Shown here one piece after another: positions 48,033 through 56,049 of a stretch of DNA of 64,000 nucleotides. A program made the translations under genes and the position numbers. The stretch is from Pseudobutyrivibrio sp. 49 (GTDB taxonomy: Bacteria > Bacillota > Clostridia > Lachnospirales > Lachnospiraceae). How positions within the stretch are numbered: the first letter of the stretch is position 1; each line of letters starts with the position of its first letter. The notes under the pieces were generated by a model. It had not been told where the DNA came from, did not search any database, and saw only the letters and a program-made list of their open reading frames with translations. The stretch covers positions 287,115 through 351,114 of the forward strand of contig NZ_FNDP01000001.1 of the NCBI RefSeq assembly GCF_900100545.1, given 5' to 3'.

Positions 48033-48674
48033 ATGGATGTAAGTGGAGTAACTTCTCAGATAATGGAACTTAAAACGGCTACGCCTTATGTCACCAGACA
48101 GGAGGAGATAAAAACTGGTTTTAAGAATATAAATGATTATTCAAAATATCTTCAGGAAAAGTATCCAGAGATGAATACAGGTACTAAAAACATGTATGGT
48201 GTTCCCGTGACGGTAACAGTTTCAAGTGCTTTTCTTGAAAAGTGCAATAAGGATCCAGAAAAGGCAGCTTTCCTCGAAGAAAATTTAGCTGTAACAAATG
48301 AGTGTGTTAAAAGAAGCGTTGAGTACACAAAGAATATGCCTGGAAATCCAGTGATGACATTTATGACTATTGAATATGATGCTAATGGTGAGATTACCAT
48401 GACAAGTGCTTGTACCAATGATCCTGACGGAAAAATCGCCCGTGAAAATGCAAAACGTAAGGCTGATGAGGCCAGAGAAACACAGAAGAAACTTGAAAAA
48501 AGGCGTCTTAAGAAAAAGAAGGAAAAAGAAGCTGAAGAAAAGCGGAGACTAGAGAAGATTAAGAGTGAGTCATTAGAAACACAAGAGTATATTGGAATGG
48601 GAACTGATTTAAGGGCGATTACAGAAAGCATTTTTGGTAGTAAGGGAAAAACTTCTTTTGATTTAAGAGCTTAG
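48033..48674 (+). CDS. DUF6033-like protein (first paralogue)
   Basis: 213 residues, no signal peptide. The N-terminus MDVSGVTSQIM is short and polar. A central domain (YGVPVTVTVSSAFLEKCNKDPEKAAFLEENL) aligns with the second paralogue at 51130, and a Lys/Glu/Arg-rich helix follows (about 140-185). I recognise the DUF6033 type, whose function is unknown. It has its own LytTR-type promoter site. Absence of a Sec signal, together with FliD-like neighbours, leaves export by another route open. Confidence 0.65.
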   Translation: MDVSGVTSQIMELKTATPYVTRQEEIKTGFKNINDYSKYLQEKYPEMNTGTKNMYGVPVTVTVSSAFLEKCNKDPEKAAFLEENLAVTNECVKRSVEYTKNMPGNPVMTFMTIEYDANGEITMTSACTNDPDGKIARENAKRKADEARETQKKLEKRRLKKKKEKEAEEKRRLEKIKSESLETQEYIGMGTDLRAITESIFGSKGKTSFDLRA

Positions 48675-48733
48675 ATGAAATATGTACAATGGGATTATGG
48701 CAAATGCTCATAATCCCATTTTTACTTTATGCA

Positions 48734-48800
48734 ATTCACAACAAAAAAAGTGCGTTTCACGCAAGAGGTAAGGTTTACATAAAGGTAAATTGGCTATAAT
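48734..48800 (+). promoter_or_regulatory. Paired LytTR boxes B with -10 of the regulator operon
   Basis: ATTCACAAC (48734-48742) and TTTCACGCA (48755-48763), 21 bp apart, then a perfect TATAAT (48795-48800) 31 bp later. It implies that the response regulator controls its own operon. Confidence 0.82.
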
Positions 48801-48829
48801 AATGTTTATGAACAGTGGGGGATTTGAAA

Positions 48830-49546
48830 ATGAAAATTGCAATTTGTGATGATGAAAAATACATAAGGGATTTTATAGCTGAAAGCATCTCAAAAGAAGT
48901 GGAAAACGCTGATGTTATATGTTTTGAATCTGCAGAAGGTATGTTAGAAGCAGATGGGAATGTAGACATTATGTTTCTAGACATTCAGATGGCTGGAATG
49001 GATGGAATGGAGTTGGCACGACAAGTTCGTTCTAGAGGAAGTAATGCTGTGATTATCTTCGTGACTGCGCTAGAGGAATACGTATTTAAAGCATTTGATG
49101 TCAAAGCTTTCAATTACCTTGTAAAACCAATCAATAAGGATAAATTTGGAGAAGTATTACATGCAGCTATTGAAGAGGTGATGCATCGTCCGAATCAGCC
49201 GATTTCAAAAGAATCAGAAGGTAAAACTTTTTTGATTAAAGCCAACGGATTAAGTCGAAATATTGCTATATCAGAAATTGCATTTGCTGAGGTTTTTAAT
49301 CGTAGAATTGTACTTCATATGAAGGATAATGATGAGATTGAGTATTATGGACGAATGGCGGATTTAGAGAAAATTGTTGGTGGTGATTTCTTTAGGGTTC
49401 ATAGGGCGTATTTAATAAATCTTTCAGCAATTCAATCATATAACTCAAAAGTTGTTCAGGTGATGGGATTAGAATTACCAGTTGCTAGGGGAAAGTATCA
49501 AGATTTAGTAAGAGCATATTTATCATATAATACAAGAGGTTTGTGA
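48830..49546 (+). CDS. LytTR-family response regulator (AgrA-like)
   Basis: 238 residues from ATG 48830 (GGGGGA 9 nt upstream). The receiver domain has the acidic pair in AICDDE, phospho-acceptor Asp51 in MFLDIQMAG, and the switch region ending FNYLVKPINKDKF. The LytTR DNA-binding domain covers about 130-235 (ISEIAFAEVFNRRIVLHM, then FFRVHRAYLINLSAI). Such regulators bind paired 9-bp direct repeats with 12-bp spacers, as found six times around it. Its stop overlaps the kinase start. Confidence 0.93.
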   Translation: MKIAICDDEKYIRDFIAESISKEVENADVICFESAEGMLEADGNVDIMFLDIQMAGMDGMELARQVRSRGSNAVIIFVTALEEYVFKAFDVKAFNYLVKPINKDKFGEVLHAAIEEVMHRPNQPISKESEGKTFLIKANGLSRNIAISEIAFAEVFNRRIVLHMKDNDEIEYYGRMADLEKIVGGDFFRVHRAYLINLSAIQSYNSKVVQVMGLELPVARGKYQDLVRAYLSYNTRGL

Positions 49547-50934
49547 CGATGGTATCAGACGCTTTTTTTAATAATTTTATGATTGGTGCAATTGAAATAT
49601 ACTGCCTAATTACTTCGATTCTATTTGTTTATTGGCTATGTCCGTTTGCTAACAAGAAGAAAGCTGTATATGTTGCAGCTCTTTTTGAGTGGGGTGTAGA
49701 CTGTATTCTTAGATATGTTGATATTCAAAATGGAATTAGATTAGTTTTATCTATATGTTCGCTTTTTATTGTGGGTATCATATTGTTCTTATTGGATGAG
49801 AAAAGAAATCTTATGCAAAAGGTTTTTCTTTGTGTGTGCTTTTTCATCATAAGATGGCTGACACTGGAAATCTTCACTGAGCTTGGGTTCTATGAACGAG
49901 ATTTTATCATGGGATTCAGTTTGTTTAGAGAAAGCATTCCGGCAATAGTGGCTGAATATGTGGTCTCAACAGTTATTGAGTACGGATTAGCGTTATTGCT
50001 GTTATTCATTTCAATCAGACTTGTACTTAAAACGTATAAGAATAAGCATGAAAACTTGTCATGGAAGGAATTTATTATGTTATTAATACCATGTGCATGT
50101 ATTTTTCTTGCTACTCGCATCATCTATGCATATTACATGTTGTGGTTTGATGGCATTGAAAATGGAAGTATTCAAGCAAATATTCCAGGTAATTTATATA
50201 GAATATTGTTCTGCGTAATGTCGTATTTAACATTAGTTGTGACGTTATATTTTTATCAGAGCATTAAGGCTAATAAAGAAAACGAGTATGCTAATCGTGT
50301 TCTTGCTAATCAGATTTACGACAGCAAAAGGTATGTGGAGCAAGTTGAGGCTGTTTATCAGCAGATGAGGGCTATGCGTCATGATACAGGTAATCATGTA
50401 GCTGTAATGTCAGGCCTTTTGGAGTCTGAAAAGTATGATGAGCTTAGAGACTATCTTGGTAAATGGGAAGAGGCATATACGGACGTAGTTCCATCTGCGA
50501 AGACGGGAAATGCTGTAACTGATGTTGCGTTATCAGAGTATGTAGATAAATTTGCTAAGGATGAAATAAGTTTTAAATCATTCTTCAAGTATCCAAGTAA
50601 TGTAGGTGTAAATCCATTTGATATGTGTGTGGTTCTTACAAATGCTTTACAAAATGCATACGAAGCTTCAATTGACGTTAAGGAGCCGTTTGTGGAGATA
50701 ACTTCAGTTGAACGAGATAAGGTTTATATTATTAGTATCAAGAATAGGGCAGAGAGAAAGGCTCTGATTGATGAAGATGGGCTCCCTATATCCTTAAAGA
50801 ATGGTGAAGGCCATGGGTTTGGAATACGAAATATTAGGGAAATTGCTAGGAAATATAACGGAGATATTGAGATTAAGCAATTGAGTGAAAAAGATGGGTT
50901 ATGGTTTGTGCTTAACATTATGTTAGTTGGATAG
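49543..50934 (+). CDS. GHKL sensor histidine kinase (AgrC-like)
   Basis: 463 residues from GTG 49543, or 461 from ATG 49549. The N-terminal half has about six membrane helices, the usual peptide-sensing domain of AgrC/ComD kinases. The phospho-accepting His280 is in AMRHDTGNHVAVMSG. The GHKL ATPase has NALQNAYEAS (N box) and GHGFGIRNIREIA (G box). It should phosphorylate the adjacent LytTR regulator in response to an external cue. No AgrB- or AgrD-type gene is adjacent. Confidence 0.92.
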   Translation: MTMVSDAFFNNFMIGAIEIYCLITSILFVYWLCPFANKKKAVYVAALFEWGVDCILRYVDIQNGIRLVLSICSLFIVGIILFLLDEKRNLMQKVFLCVCFFIIRWLTLEIFTELGFYERDFIMGFSLFRESIPAIVAEYVVSTVIEYGLALLLLFISIRLVLKTYKNKHENLSWKEFIMLLIPCACIFLATRIIYAYYMLWFDGIENGSIQANIPGNLYRILFCVMSYLTLVVTLYFYQSIKANKENEYANRVLANQIYDSKRYVEQVEAVYQQMRAMRHDTGNHVAVMSGLLESEKYDELRDYLGKWEEAYTDVVPSAKTGNAVTDVALSEYVDKFAKDEISFKSFFKYPSNVGVNPFDMCVVLTNALQNAYEASIDVKEPFVEITSVERDKVYIISIKNRAERKALIDEDGLPISLKNGEGHGFGIRNIREIARKYNGDIEIKQLSEKDGLWFVLNIMLVG

Positions 50935-50994
50935 GAATACAGAGCAAAGCTTGCTGCAGTAATGCAGTAGGCTTTATTTTTTGTAATAGATGCT

Positions 50995-51024
50995 GTTCAC
51001 ATCATATAAAATGCGGTTCACAAC
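50995..51024 (+). promoter_or_regulatory. Paired LytTR boxes C (before the five-gene operon)
   Basis: GTTCACATC (50995-51003) and GTTCACAAC (51016-51024) with 21-bp periodicity. The -10 is less clear. An inverted copy of the half-site lies at about 51104-51113 (GATTGTGAAC). Confidence 0.75.
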
Positions 51025-51129
51025 AAATGGGTTTAGATTGAAAAAATACTAGTCGATAGCGATTATAGAAAGCTATTAGTCTATATAAAAGGAAAAGGAT
51101 TTCGATTGTGAACCAAGGAGGGTGATTAC

Positions 51130-51708
51130 ATGGGAATGGAAATATCTCGCAATAATCTGAGCTATTATCAGGGAATTCAAACAAATAGTCAAAACATTAA
51201 GGGAAATGAATTAGTTGCAGAAGAAACATCCACCAGAAAAAATGCAGCTGATGAGTTGAGCTATTTACAGAGTAAATATGATGGTATCCAGTTTTTTGCT
51301 ATGGATGTTTCATACGGCACAACTTATGGCTCTAAGGATACTACAAATATAGCTATATCCCCAACTTTTCTTAAGAAAATGGCGGAAGATCCAGAATTGG
51401 AGAAGGAATACACGGACCAATTTGAAAATATGAAACGTCTTGATAAGGAAAACATACAACGAATTGAAGCTGGCGGTGGCAAACTCATTGCCCAAGGCTG
51501 GGTGATAGATAAAGATGGTGGAATGAGTAAGTGGAGTATAGGTACTTATGGTGGTAAACAGAATTATAAGCAGCAACCATATGATTACTTGAGTAAACTC
51601 AGAAAACAAAAGGCTGCAAAGAAAAAGAGTTTATCAAAGAATAATAACATTAGCACAGCTAAGGCAAAAATAAAGATAAAAAGTCATAGCATTGACGCTC
51701 GTGTATAG
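51130..51708 (+). CDS. DUF6033-like protein (second paralogue)
   Basis: 192 residues, AAGGAGGG before the ATG. N-terminus MGMEISRNNLSYYQG without signal peptide. The segment FFAMDVSYGTTYGSKDTTNIAISPTFLKKMAEDPELE parallels the first paralogue. The C-terminus is basic (KAKIKIKSHSIDARV). First gene of the operon 51130-54602 behind LytTR boxes C. Function unknown. Confidence 0.65.
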   Translation: MGMEISRNNLSYYQGIQTNSQNIKGNELVAEETSTRKNAADELSYLQSKYDGIQFFAMDVSYGTTYGSKDTTNIAISPTFLKKMAEDPELEKEYTDQFENMKRLDKENIQRIEAGGGKLIAQGWVIDKDGGMSKWSIGTYGGKQNYKQQPYDYLSKLRKQKAAKKKSLSKNNNISTAKAKIKIKSHSIDARV

Positions 51709-51723
51709 ATTGGGGGCGATTTC

Positions 51724-52515
51724 ATGAACATTAATATAAATAGAATTAGTGAATCACAAAGATCTAGTACGACATTTCAGATAAATCAAAATCAGCAGAT
51801 GGATTCTTTTAGTAAGAGTATCCAGGAGCAGATAAATAATGCCCAGGAGCAGATTCAATCTCTTGGCGAGGACAAGGAAATGTCTATAGAAGAAAAAATG
51901 AAAAAGCGACAGGAAATTCAGAAGCAGATATCTGATTTGCAAAATCAATTACGCCAGCACCAGATTGAGCAACGTAAGGAAAGTCGGCAAAATAAAGGCT
52001 CATCTATGGAAGATATGCTAGGAGGCAAGAAGGCTGTCAAATCATCAAAAGCCTCAAAGGGCATTTCTACAGCTAGTATGAAAGCACTTATATCAGCTGA
52101 TAGTGCGATTAATCAGGTTGAAGCCCAAGGTGCAGTTAAAGCCAACATGAAAGGGGAAGCTGGCATTCTTGAAACTGAAATAAAGCTGGATTCTGCCAGG
52201 GGAAAAGACGTAGAAAAGAAACAGGAGCAGCTTGCTGATATTGAGGCAAGGACCAGAGATATTGAATCTGCTCAAATGGATGTAATTAATCGTGCAAACA
52301 AGGAAATTGATAAGTCAGCTGAAAGTGATGATAAATATACTACAATAGCTTCTGATAAGAACAATAAAACAGATAAAGCTAACAAGTCAGAAACTGAAGC
52401 TACAACTGAACAACGTGCAGATTTAGTAGAGTCTAATGATGAGAATACAATTCCAGAGGGAGTAGAAATCAATCCTGATAATCCAATAGGTAATAATGTT
52501 GATGAGGTATTATAG
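51724..52515 (+). CDS. Coiled-coil protein in the LytTR operon
   Basis: 263 residues. Gln/Glu-rich coiled coil at about 25-85 (IQEQINNAQEQIQSLGEDKE and following), a Lys/Ser-rich linker, and a second helical region about 120-200 (SADSAINQVEAQGAVKANM). The tail is acidic and low-complexity. No membrane or signal segment. The N-terminus MNININRISESQRSS is polar and Ser/Asn-rich, like its neighbours. Function unknown; it starts 15 bp after the DUF6033-like gene. Confidence 0.6.
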   Translation: MNININRISESQRSSTTFQINQNQQMDSFSKSIQEQINNAQEQIQSLGEDKEMSIEEKMKKRQEIQKQISDLQNQLRQHQIEQRKESRQNKGSSMEDMLGGKKAVKSSKASKGISTASMKALISADSAINQVEAQGAVKANMKGEAGILETEIKLDSARGKDVEKKQEQLADIEARTRDIESAQMDVINRANKEIDKSAESDDKYTTIASDKNNKTDKANKSETEATTEQRADLVESNDENTIPEGVEINPDNPIGNNVDEVL

Positions 52516-52527
52516 GAGGGATTGCCT

Positions 52528-53106
52528 ATGAATATTAAGTTACAAGGCATTGATTTGTTAGGTAATCTTGGATTAAAAAGCACGCAGGATAGGTTAAACA
52601 GGCAAGCTGAACGTGATAATAAAATCGCGTTCTTTGAACAGCAAAAGGAAAATCTTAAGAATATGAAAGCCGACACCATAGATGAGATTGCCAGAAAACT
52701 TGACTTGTTCCATGGGTATGAAGATCAAATAGCAGCGGCTAAGATGGAGTACAACAATTCTCAGATGTTTCATGTATTTGACGAAGCCCAGGAGCTTGCT
52801 GAAAAGATTGCTGAGGCTGCTGAGAAGAATAAACCTAAGACTTCTGAAGAACGTCGTGAGGATATGATTGAGGAAGCAACTGGCGTTGAAAATGATGGAA
52901 TGCTTGATGAGTTAATGGATAATCTCACCGAGGCAGTTGAAGAAGTCACGGAAGAGATGGTTGAAGAATTGCAGGAAACATCTGAGGAGGCATTATCGGA
53001 GGAAGAGTTGGAACAGGCTAAATTGTTGAAAGATGAACAGTTTGAAAAATTAGAACAGGAAAAAGATATTCCTGAGAATTATAAACCGTTTGATTATCGT
53101 ATTTAA
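52528..53106 (+). CDS. Acidic helical protein in the LytTR operon
   Basis: 192 residues from ATG 52528, with AGGAGGG 7 nt upstream. Mostly helical and acidic, with Glu-rich runs in the last 70 residues (LTEAVEEVTEEMVEELQETS). No membrane or catalytic motif is seen. It could be a chaperone-like or structural partner of the exported proteins beside it, but this is inference from composition only. Confidence 0.6.
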   Translation: MNIKLQGIDLLGNLGLKSTQDRLNRQAERDNKIAFFEQQKENLKNMKADTIDEIARKLDLFHGYEDQIAAAKMEYNNSQMFHVFDEAQELAEKIAEAAEKNKPKTSEERREDMIEEATGVENDGMLDELMDNLTEAVEEVTEEMVEELQETSEEALSEEELEQAKLLKDEQFEKLEQEKDIPENYKPFDYRI

Positions 53107-53139
53107 TAGATTATTAGAATAGACAAGGAGGTCGATAGT

Positions 53140-53916
53140 ATGGCAAAGATTAGCGATTATGTATCAAGTCATAAGTATTTTGACGAGAATTACAACGTAA
53201 ACAATCAAAATTATTCTAATGATTTCTTGGCTGGACTTAATGTATCATCGCCTGCAGCATCAAGCGGAACATTCAGTTTGTCGGATTATTCAATGATTAA
53301 GAGCGGAACCTATGGCAAACTAATGAAGGCTTATTATGCGCAGGAAAAGGCACAGAAGTCATCCTCTGGTAAAGACTCCACAGCAAAGCTTTCAGTGATG
53401 TCAGATAATGCTGCATCGTTGTCTAAATCAGCTGAAGCATTGATGAATTCTTCCCTTTGGACAAAAAAAGAAGTTAAGGAAAAGAATGAGGAAACTGGAG
53501 AAGAAACAACCAAATCAGAATATGACTGGAAGGCTATAAGCAAGGCTTTAAATTCATTTATAGATGATTATAACAGCACAGTTGAAGCGGCTGGTGAATC
53601 AAATACTAAAAGTGTTTTAAGAAATGCAGCATGGATGACAAAAGCTACATCAGCTCACGAGCGCTTGTTGAATCAGGTGGGCATTTCTATTGGGAAAGGT
53701 AATAAACTTTCCTTAGATGAGGATGAGCTGAAAAAATCAGATATAGAAGTTCTTAAGACTCTTTTTACTGGTCATAATTCGTTTGCATCAAAGATTATGA
53801 ATAAGGGAAATTCTATTGCAAATGCAGCTGGAGTTGGGAGTTCTTATACTAAGAATGGAACCTATTCAAAGGCAGTGTCTCAGCTTGCTAACAGCAAATT
53901 TGATGTGAAGGAATAA
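53140..53916 (+). CDS. FliD-C-terminal-like protein (first paralogue)
   Basis: 258 residues, AAGGAGG before the ATG. After a Ser-rich N-terminal part, residues about 155-245 follow the flagellar cap protein FliD C-terminal pattern: a FIDDYNSTVEAAG helix, a NQVGISIGKGNKLSLDEDEL segment, then EVLKTLFTG and a helix ending in a Gly-Thr-Tyr stretch. Full FliD proteins are about twice as long, so this is a short version lacking the outer domains. No Sec signal is present, as in flagellar-export substrates. Confidence 0.65.
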   Translation: MAKISDYVSSHKYFDENYNVNNQNYSNDFLAGLNVSSPAASSGTFSLSDYSMIKSGTYGKLMKAYYAQEKAQKSSSGKDSTAKLSVMSDNAASLSKSAEALMNSSLWTKKEVKEKNEETGEETTKSEYDWKAISKALNSFIDDYNSTVEAAGESNTKSVLRNAAWMTKATSAHERLLNQVGISIGKGNKLSLDEDELKKSDIEVLKTLFTGHNSFASKIMNKGNSIANAAGVGSSYTKNGTYSKAVSQLANSKFDVKE

Positions 53917-53936
53917 TAGGATTGGAGGTATTTATT

Positions 53937-54602
53937 ATGGGTATGGATATTAGTGGAATTACAAATACAAACGCGACTTCGATAGTTCAGAATAAAAATG
54001 ATGTTAAGAATACTGATACATCAAAGGTTGAAGAAAAAGTGGCTGAAAATAAGAGTACAGAGCAAGGTGCCACATACGAAAAAAGCGATGTAAAAGAGAC
54101 TGGAACTTATAAAATCAATAAGATGAGTAAAGAAGATCGTGCAGCATTGGTCCAGCAGCTTAAAGCTGATATGGAACAGCAAAAACAGCAGATGCTTGAA
54201 TTAGTAAATAAAACTTTATCTGGACAAGTTGGTACTTTTGGAAAGGCTAATGATGATAGCTTTTGGAGAATGCTTGCTGGAGGAAATTTTAAAGTTGATG
54301 CAGCAACAAAGGCTCAAGCCCAGGCTGATATAGGCGAAGATGGTTATTGGGGCGTTAAGCAAACTTCTCAGAGATTGTTTGATTTTGCCAGCGCACTTGC
54401 TGGTGATGATGTTGACAAAATGAAAGAAATGCAAAAGGCAATGCACAAAGGCTTTGGTCAAGCAGGTAAGTCTTGGGGAAGAAAGCTTCCTGATATTTGT
54501 CAGCGTACAATAGATGCTGCGGATTCACTGTTTGACAATTACTATAAGTCAAAGGAAAGCGAATCTAAGGAAGTGATTAGTGAGGATACAATTAAGGAAT
54601 AG
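53937..54602 (+). CDS. MD-ISGI-type cargo protein
   Basis: 221 residues from ATG 53937 (GGAGG 9 nt before; the TTG at 53922 is rejected). The N-terminus MGMDISGITNTNATS echoes the first DUF6033-like gene. The centre (KADMEQQKQQMLELVNKTLS) is helical and the C-terminal part (GYWGVKQTSQRLFDFASALA, then FGQAGKSWGRKLPDI) looks like a small folded domain. I do not recognise the family with certainty. Last gene of the five-gene operon. Confidence 0.6.
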   Translation: MGMDISGITNTNATSIVQNKNDVKNTDTSKVEEKVAENKSTEQGATYEKSDVKETGTYKINKMSKEDRAALVQQLKADMEQQKQQMLELVNKTLSGQVGTFGKANDDSFWRMLAGGNFKVDAATKAQAQADIGEDGYWGVKQTSQRLFDFASALAGDDVDKMKEMQKAMHKGFGQAGKSWGRKLPDICQRTIDAADSLFDNYYKSKESESKEVISEDTIKE

Positions 54603-54616
54603 ATGAGTTACCTGCT

Positions 54617-54646
54617 ATTCAATACATTATTTGTGCATTTCATTAC
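54617..54646 (+). promoter_or_regulatory. Paired LytTR boxes D (before the second FliD-like gene)
   Basis: ATTCAATAC (54617-54625) and TTTCATTAC (54638-54646), 21 bp apart; TATTAT at 54682-54687 is a plausible -10. Confidence 0.72.
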
Positions 54647-54714
54647 ATTGAGATTATTGAATCAGAGGATTTGGCGAAACATATTATAGAAAATGCTTTT
54701 AGGAGGCTAATCAT

Positions 54715-55353
54715 ATGAGTTCAATAAATAATTCTTATGAATATTATCAATGTAACCAGGGCTTGCTTTCTATGCTTAATAAGAGTAAGTCAGGAAATCC
54801 TCTTATAAATCAGTTGATTTCAAATAATGAAATAAAATATCAGCAAAAAATGGAATCATTAGGTATTGGCACCACGAAAAATAATACAAAATATAAAAAT
54901 GTGGATAATGCGACCAATAATCTTTTGGATGCACTGGAGAAGCTTGATGATAAAGATTTATATACCGCTGAAAGTGGTAAAGAATATGATAAATCTAAGC
55001 TCATTAAAGGAGTAACCAATTTTGTCGCAGCCTACAATAGCACTATTTCTAATTTAGATAGTTGCGGTGGTGCATTAAATAAGAGCTTTAAGACTGAATT
55101 CACTGATACATTCAAGGAAAATGCAGCTTCTTTTGAAAAGATTGGCATTACAATTAACGCTGATAAAAAGCTCTCAGTTGATCAAGAAAAATTGAACGCA
55201 GCTAATCCGGAAGATATAAAAGCACTATTAGGTAACGGTTCATCATACAGAAGAGAACTTATCAGTAGTGCTAATTCGATGGATTCAATCATAAATAAAG
55301 CTTTAGCAATGCGTTCTGGGACATATAATGCTAATGGATTTATGATGTATTAA
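54715..55353 (+). CDS. FliD-C-terminal-like protein (second paralogue)
   Basis: 212 residues. MSSINNSYEYYQCNQG opens without a signal peptide. The last 115 residues parallel the first paralogue and FliD: FVAAYNSTISNL, then FEKIGITINADKKLSVDQEKL, DIKALLG and a SANSMDSIINKAL helix. It has its own LytTR boxes and GAGGAGG-like site, so it is a separate unit of the same regulon. Confidence 0.65.
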   Translation: MSSINNSYEYYQCNQGLLSMLNKSKSGNPLINQLISNNEIKYQQKMESLGIGTTKNNTKYKNVDNATNNLLDALEKLDDKDLYTAESGKEYDKSKLIKGVTNFVAAYNSTISNLDSCGGALNKSFKTEFTDTFKENAASFEKIGITINADKKLSVDQEKLNAANPEDIKALLGNGSSYRRELISSANSMDSIINKALAMRSGTYNANGFMMY

Positions 55354-55357
55354 GTCT

Positions 55358-55387
55358 ATTCATTACATGGAACTGTCCATTGATAGC
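55358..55387 (+). promoter_or_regulatory. Paired LytTR boxes E (second box degenerate)
   Basis: ATTCATTAC (55358-55366) and ATTGATAGC (55379-55387), 21 bp apart; TTTAAT at 55422-55427 could be the -10. Confidence 0.5.
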
Positions 55388-55440
55388 ATGTAGCTTTATA
55401 GCATTGTCAATGCTTCCGAAATTTAATATAAGAACTGTAA

Positions 55441-55483
55441 GCCAAGATTCATGGATGAATATAATATGAGTCTTGGCTTTTTG
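55441..55483 (+). terminator. Terminator after the second FliD-like gene
   Basis: A 12-bp stem GCCAAGATTCAT/ATGAGTCTTGGC (one G-U) and five T. It lies only about 15 bp after the candidate -10 of boxes E. Confidence 0.82.
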
Positions 55484-55489
55484 TATTGA

Positions 55490-55678
55490 ATGAGGAGGTG
55501 GCGCCTTTACGAAGAACAATCTAAGAAGCTAGCGCTTAATAAATCGGTGATGGATATGTTGTTCCTTGGCAATACTAATTCTATAAATAGATCTGCACTT
55601 TCAAAAATATATGAGTCAGGAACGGCTAATGAAACTCTATATTCATCTTTTGCTATTGATACTAATGAAATTATTTAA
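55490..55678 (+). CDS. Small ORF, 62 aa, doubtful
   Basis: Opens at ATG 55490, which overlaps its own AGGAGG, so initiation is unclear; ATG 55550 is another option. The last 40 residues (FLGNTNSINRSALSKIYESG) are Ser/Asn-rich like the neighbouring cargo proteins. It may be the end of a decayed family member. Confidence 0.35.
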   Translation: MRRWRLYEEQSKKLALNKSVMDMLFLGNTNSINRSALSKIYESGTANETLYSSFAIDTNEII

Positions 55679-55780
55679 TAGACAATATTTGTTTTAGTTA
55701 ACCACTTGGACCTTTCGGAAAGTGGCACAGTTCAGATTGACAGATGGACTGAGGAATGGAACTTAAATAAAGCAACGAAC

Positions 55781-55815
55781 AAAGGGTACACTGCTATAGT
55801 GGTAGTGTACCTTTT
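55781..55815 (+). terminator. Terminator-like hairpin
   Basis: A 12-bp stem AAAGGGTACACT/AGTGTACCTTTT with an 11-nt loop and TTTTG. The surrounding 371-bp gap before the AlbA-type gene also has a CCACTT/AAGTGG hairpin (about 55700-55723) and is otherwise AT-rich with no gene seen. Confidence 0.65.
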
Positions 55816-56049
55816 GTAAGGAATTGTATTAAGCATTTAAGAATGATAACATTTACTCATAATGAAAAAAATAACGAGGGAATTATATGTATGGACAAGC
55901 TTAAATCGATAGTTTTATTAAAAATAGTAGGTTTAAACTACAAGTTCAATGACATAGTAATATTTTTAGTATAAAATCTTTTATGTAGTTCTTTATATTT
56001 TGTTTATCACAAAGGACTTTAACATATCTTAAAGGAGTTAGCGTAAAAA

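Noticed and set aside
48152-48631. A 159-residue antisense frame inside the first DUF6033-like gene
   Set aside because: Its Ser/Phe-rich product mirrors the Lys/Glu-rich plus-strand helix.
49543-50934. A complete Agr system with AgrB and AgrD
   Set aside because: Kinase and regulator are agr-like, but no AgrB-type membrane peptidase or AgrD-type precursor was found in the window; only a 20-codon candidate peptide exists.
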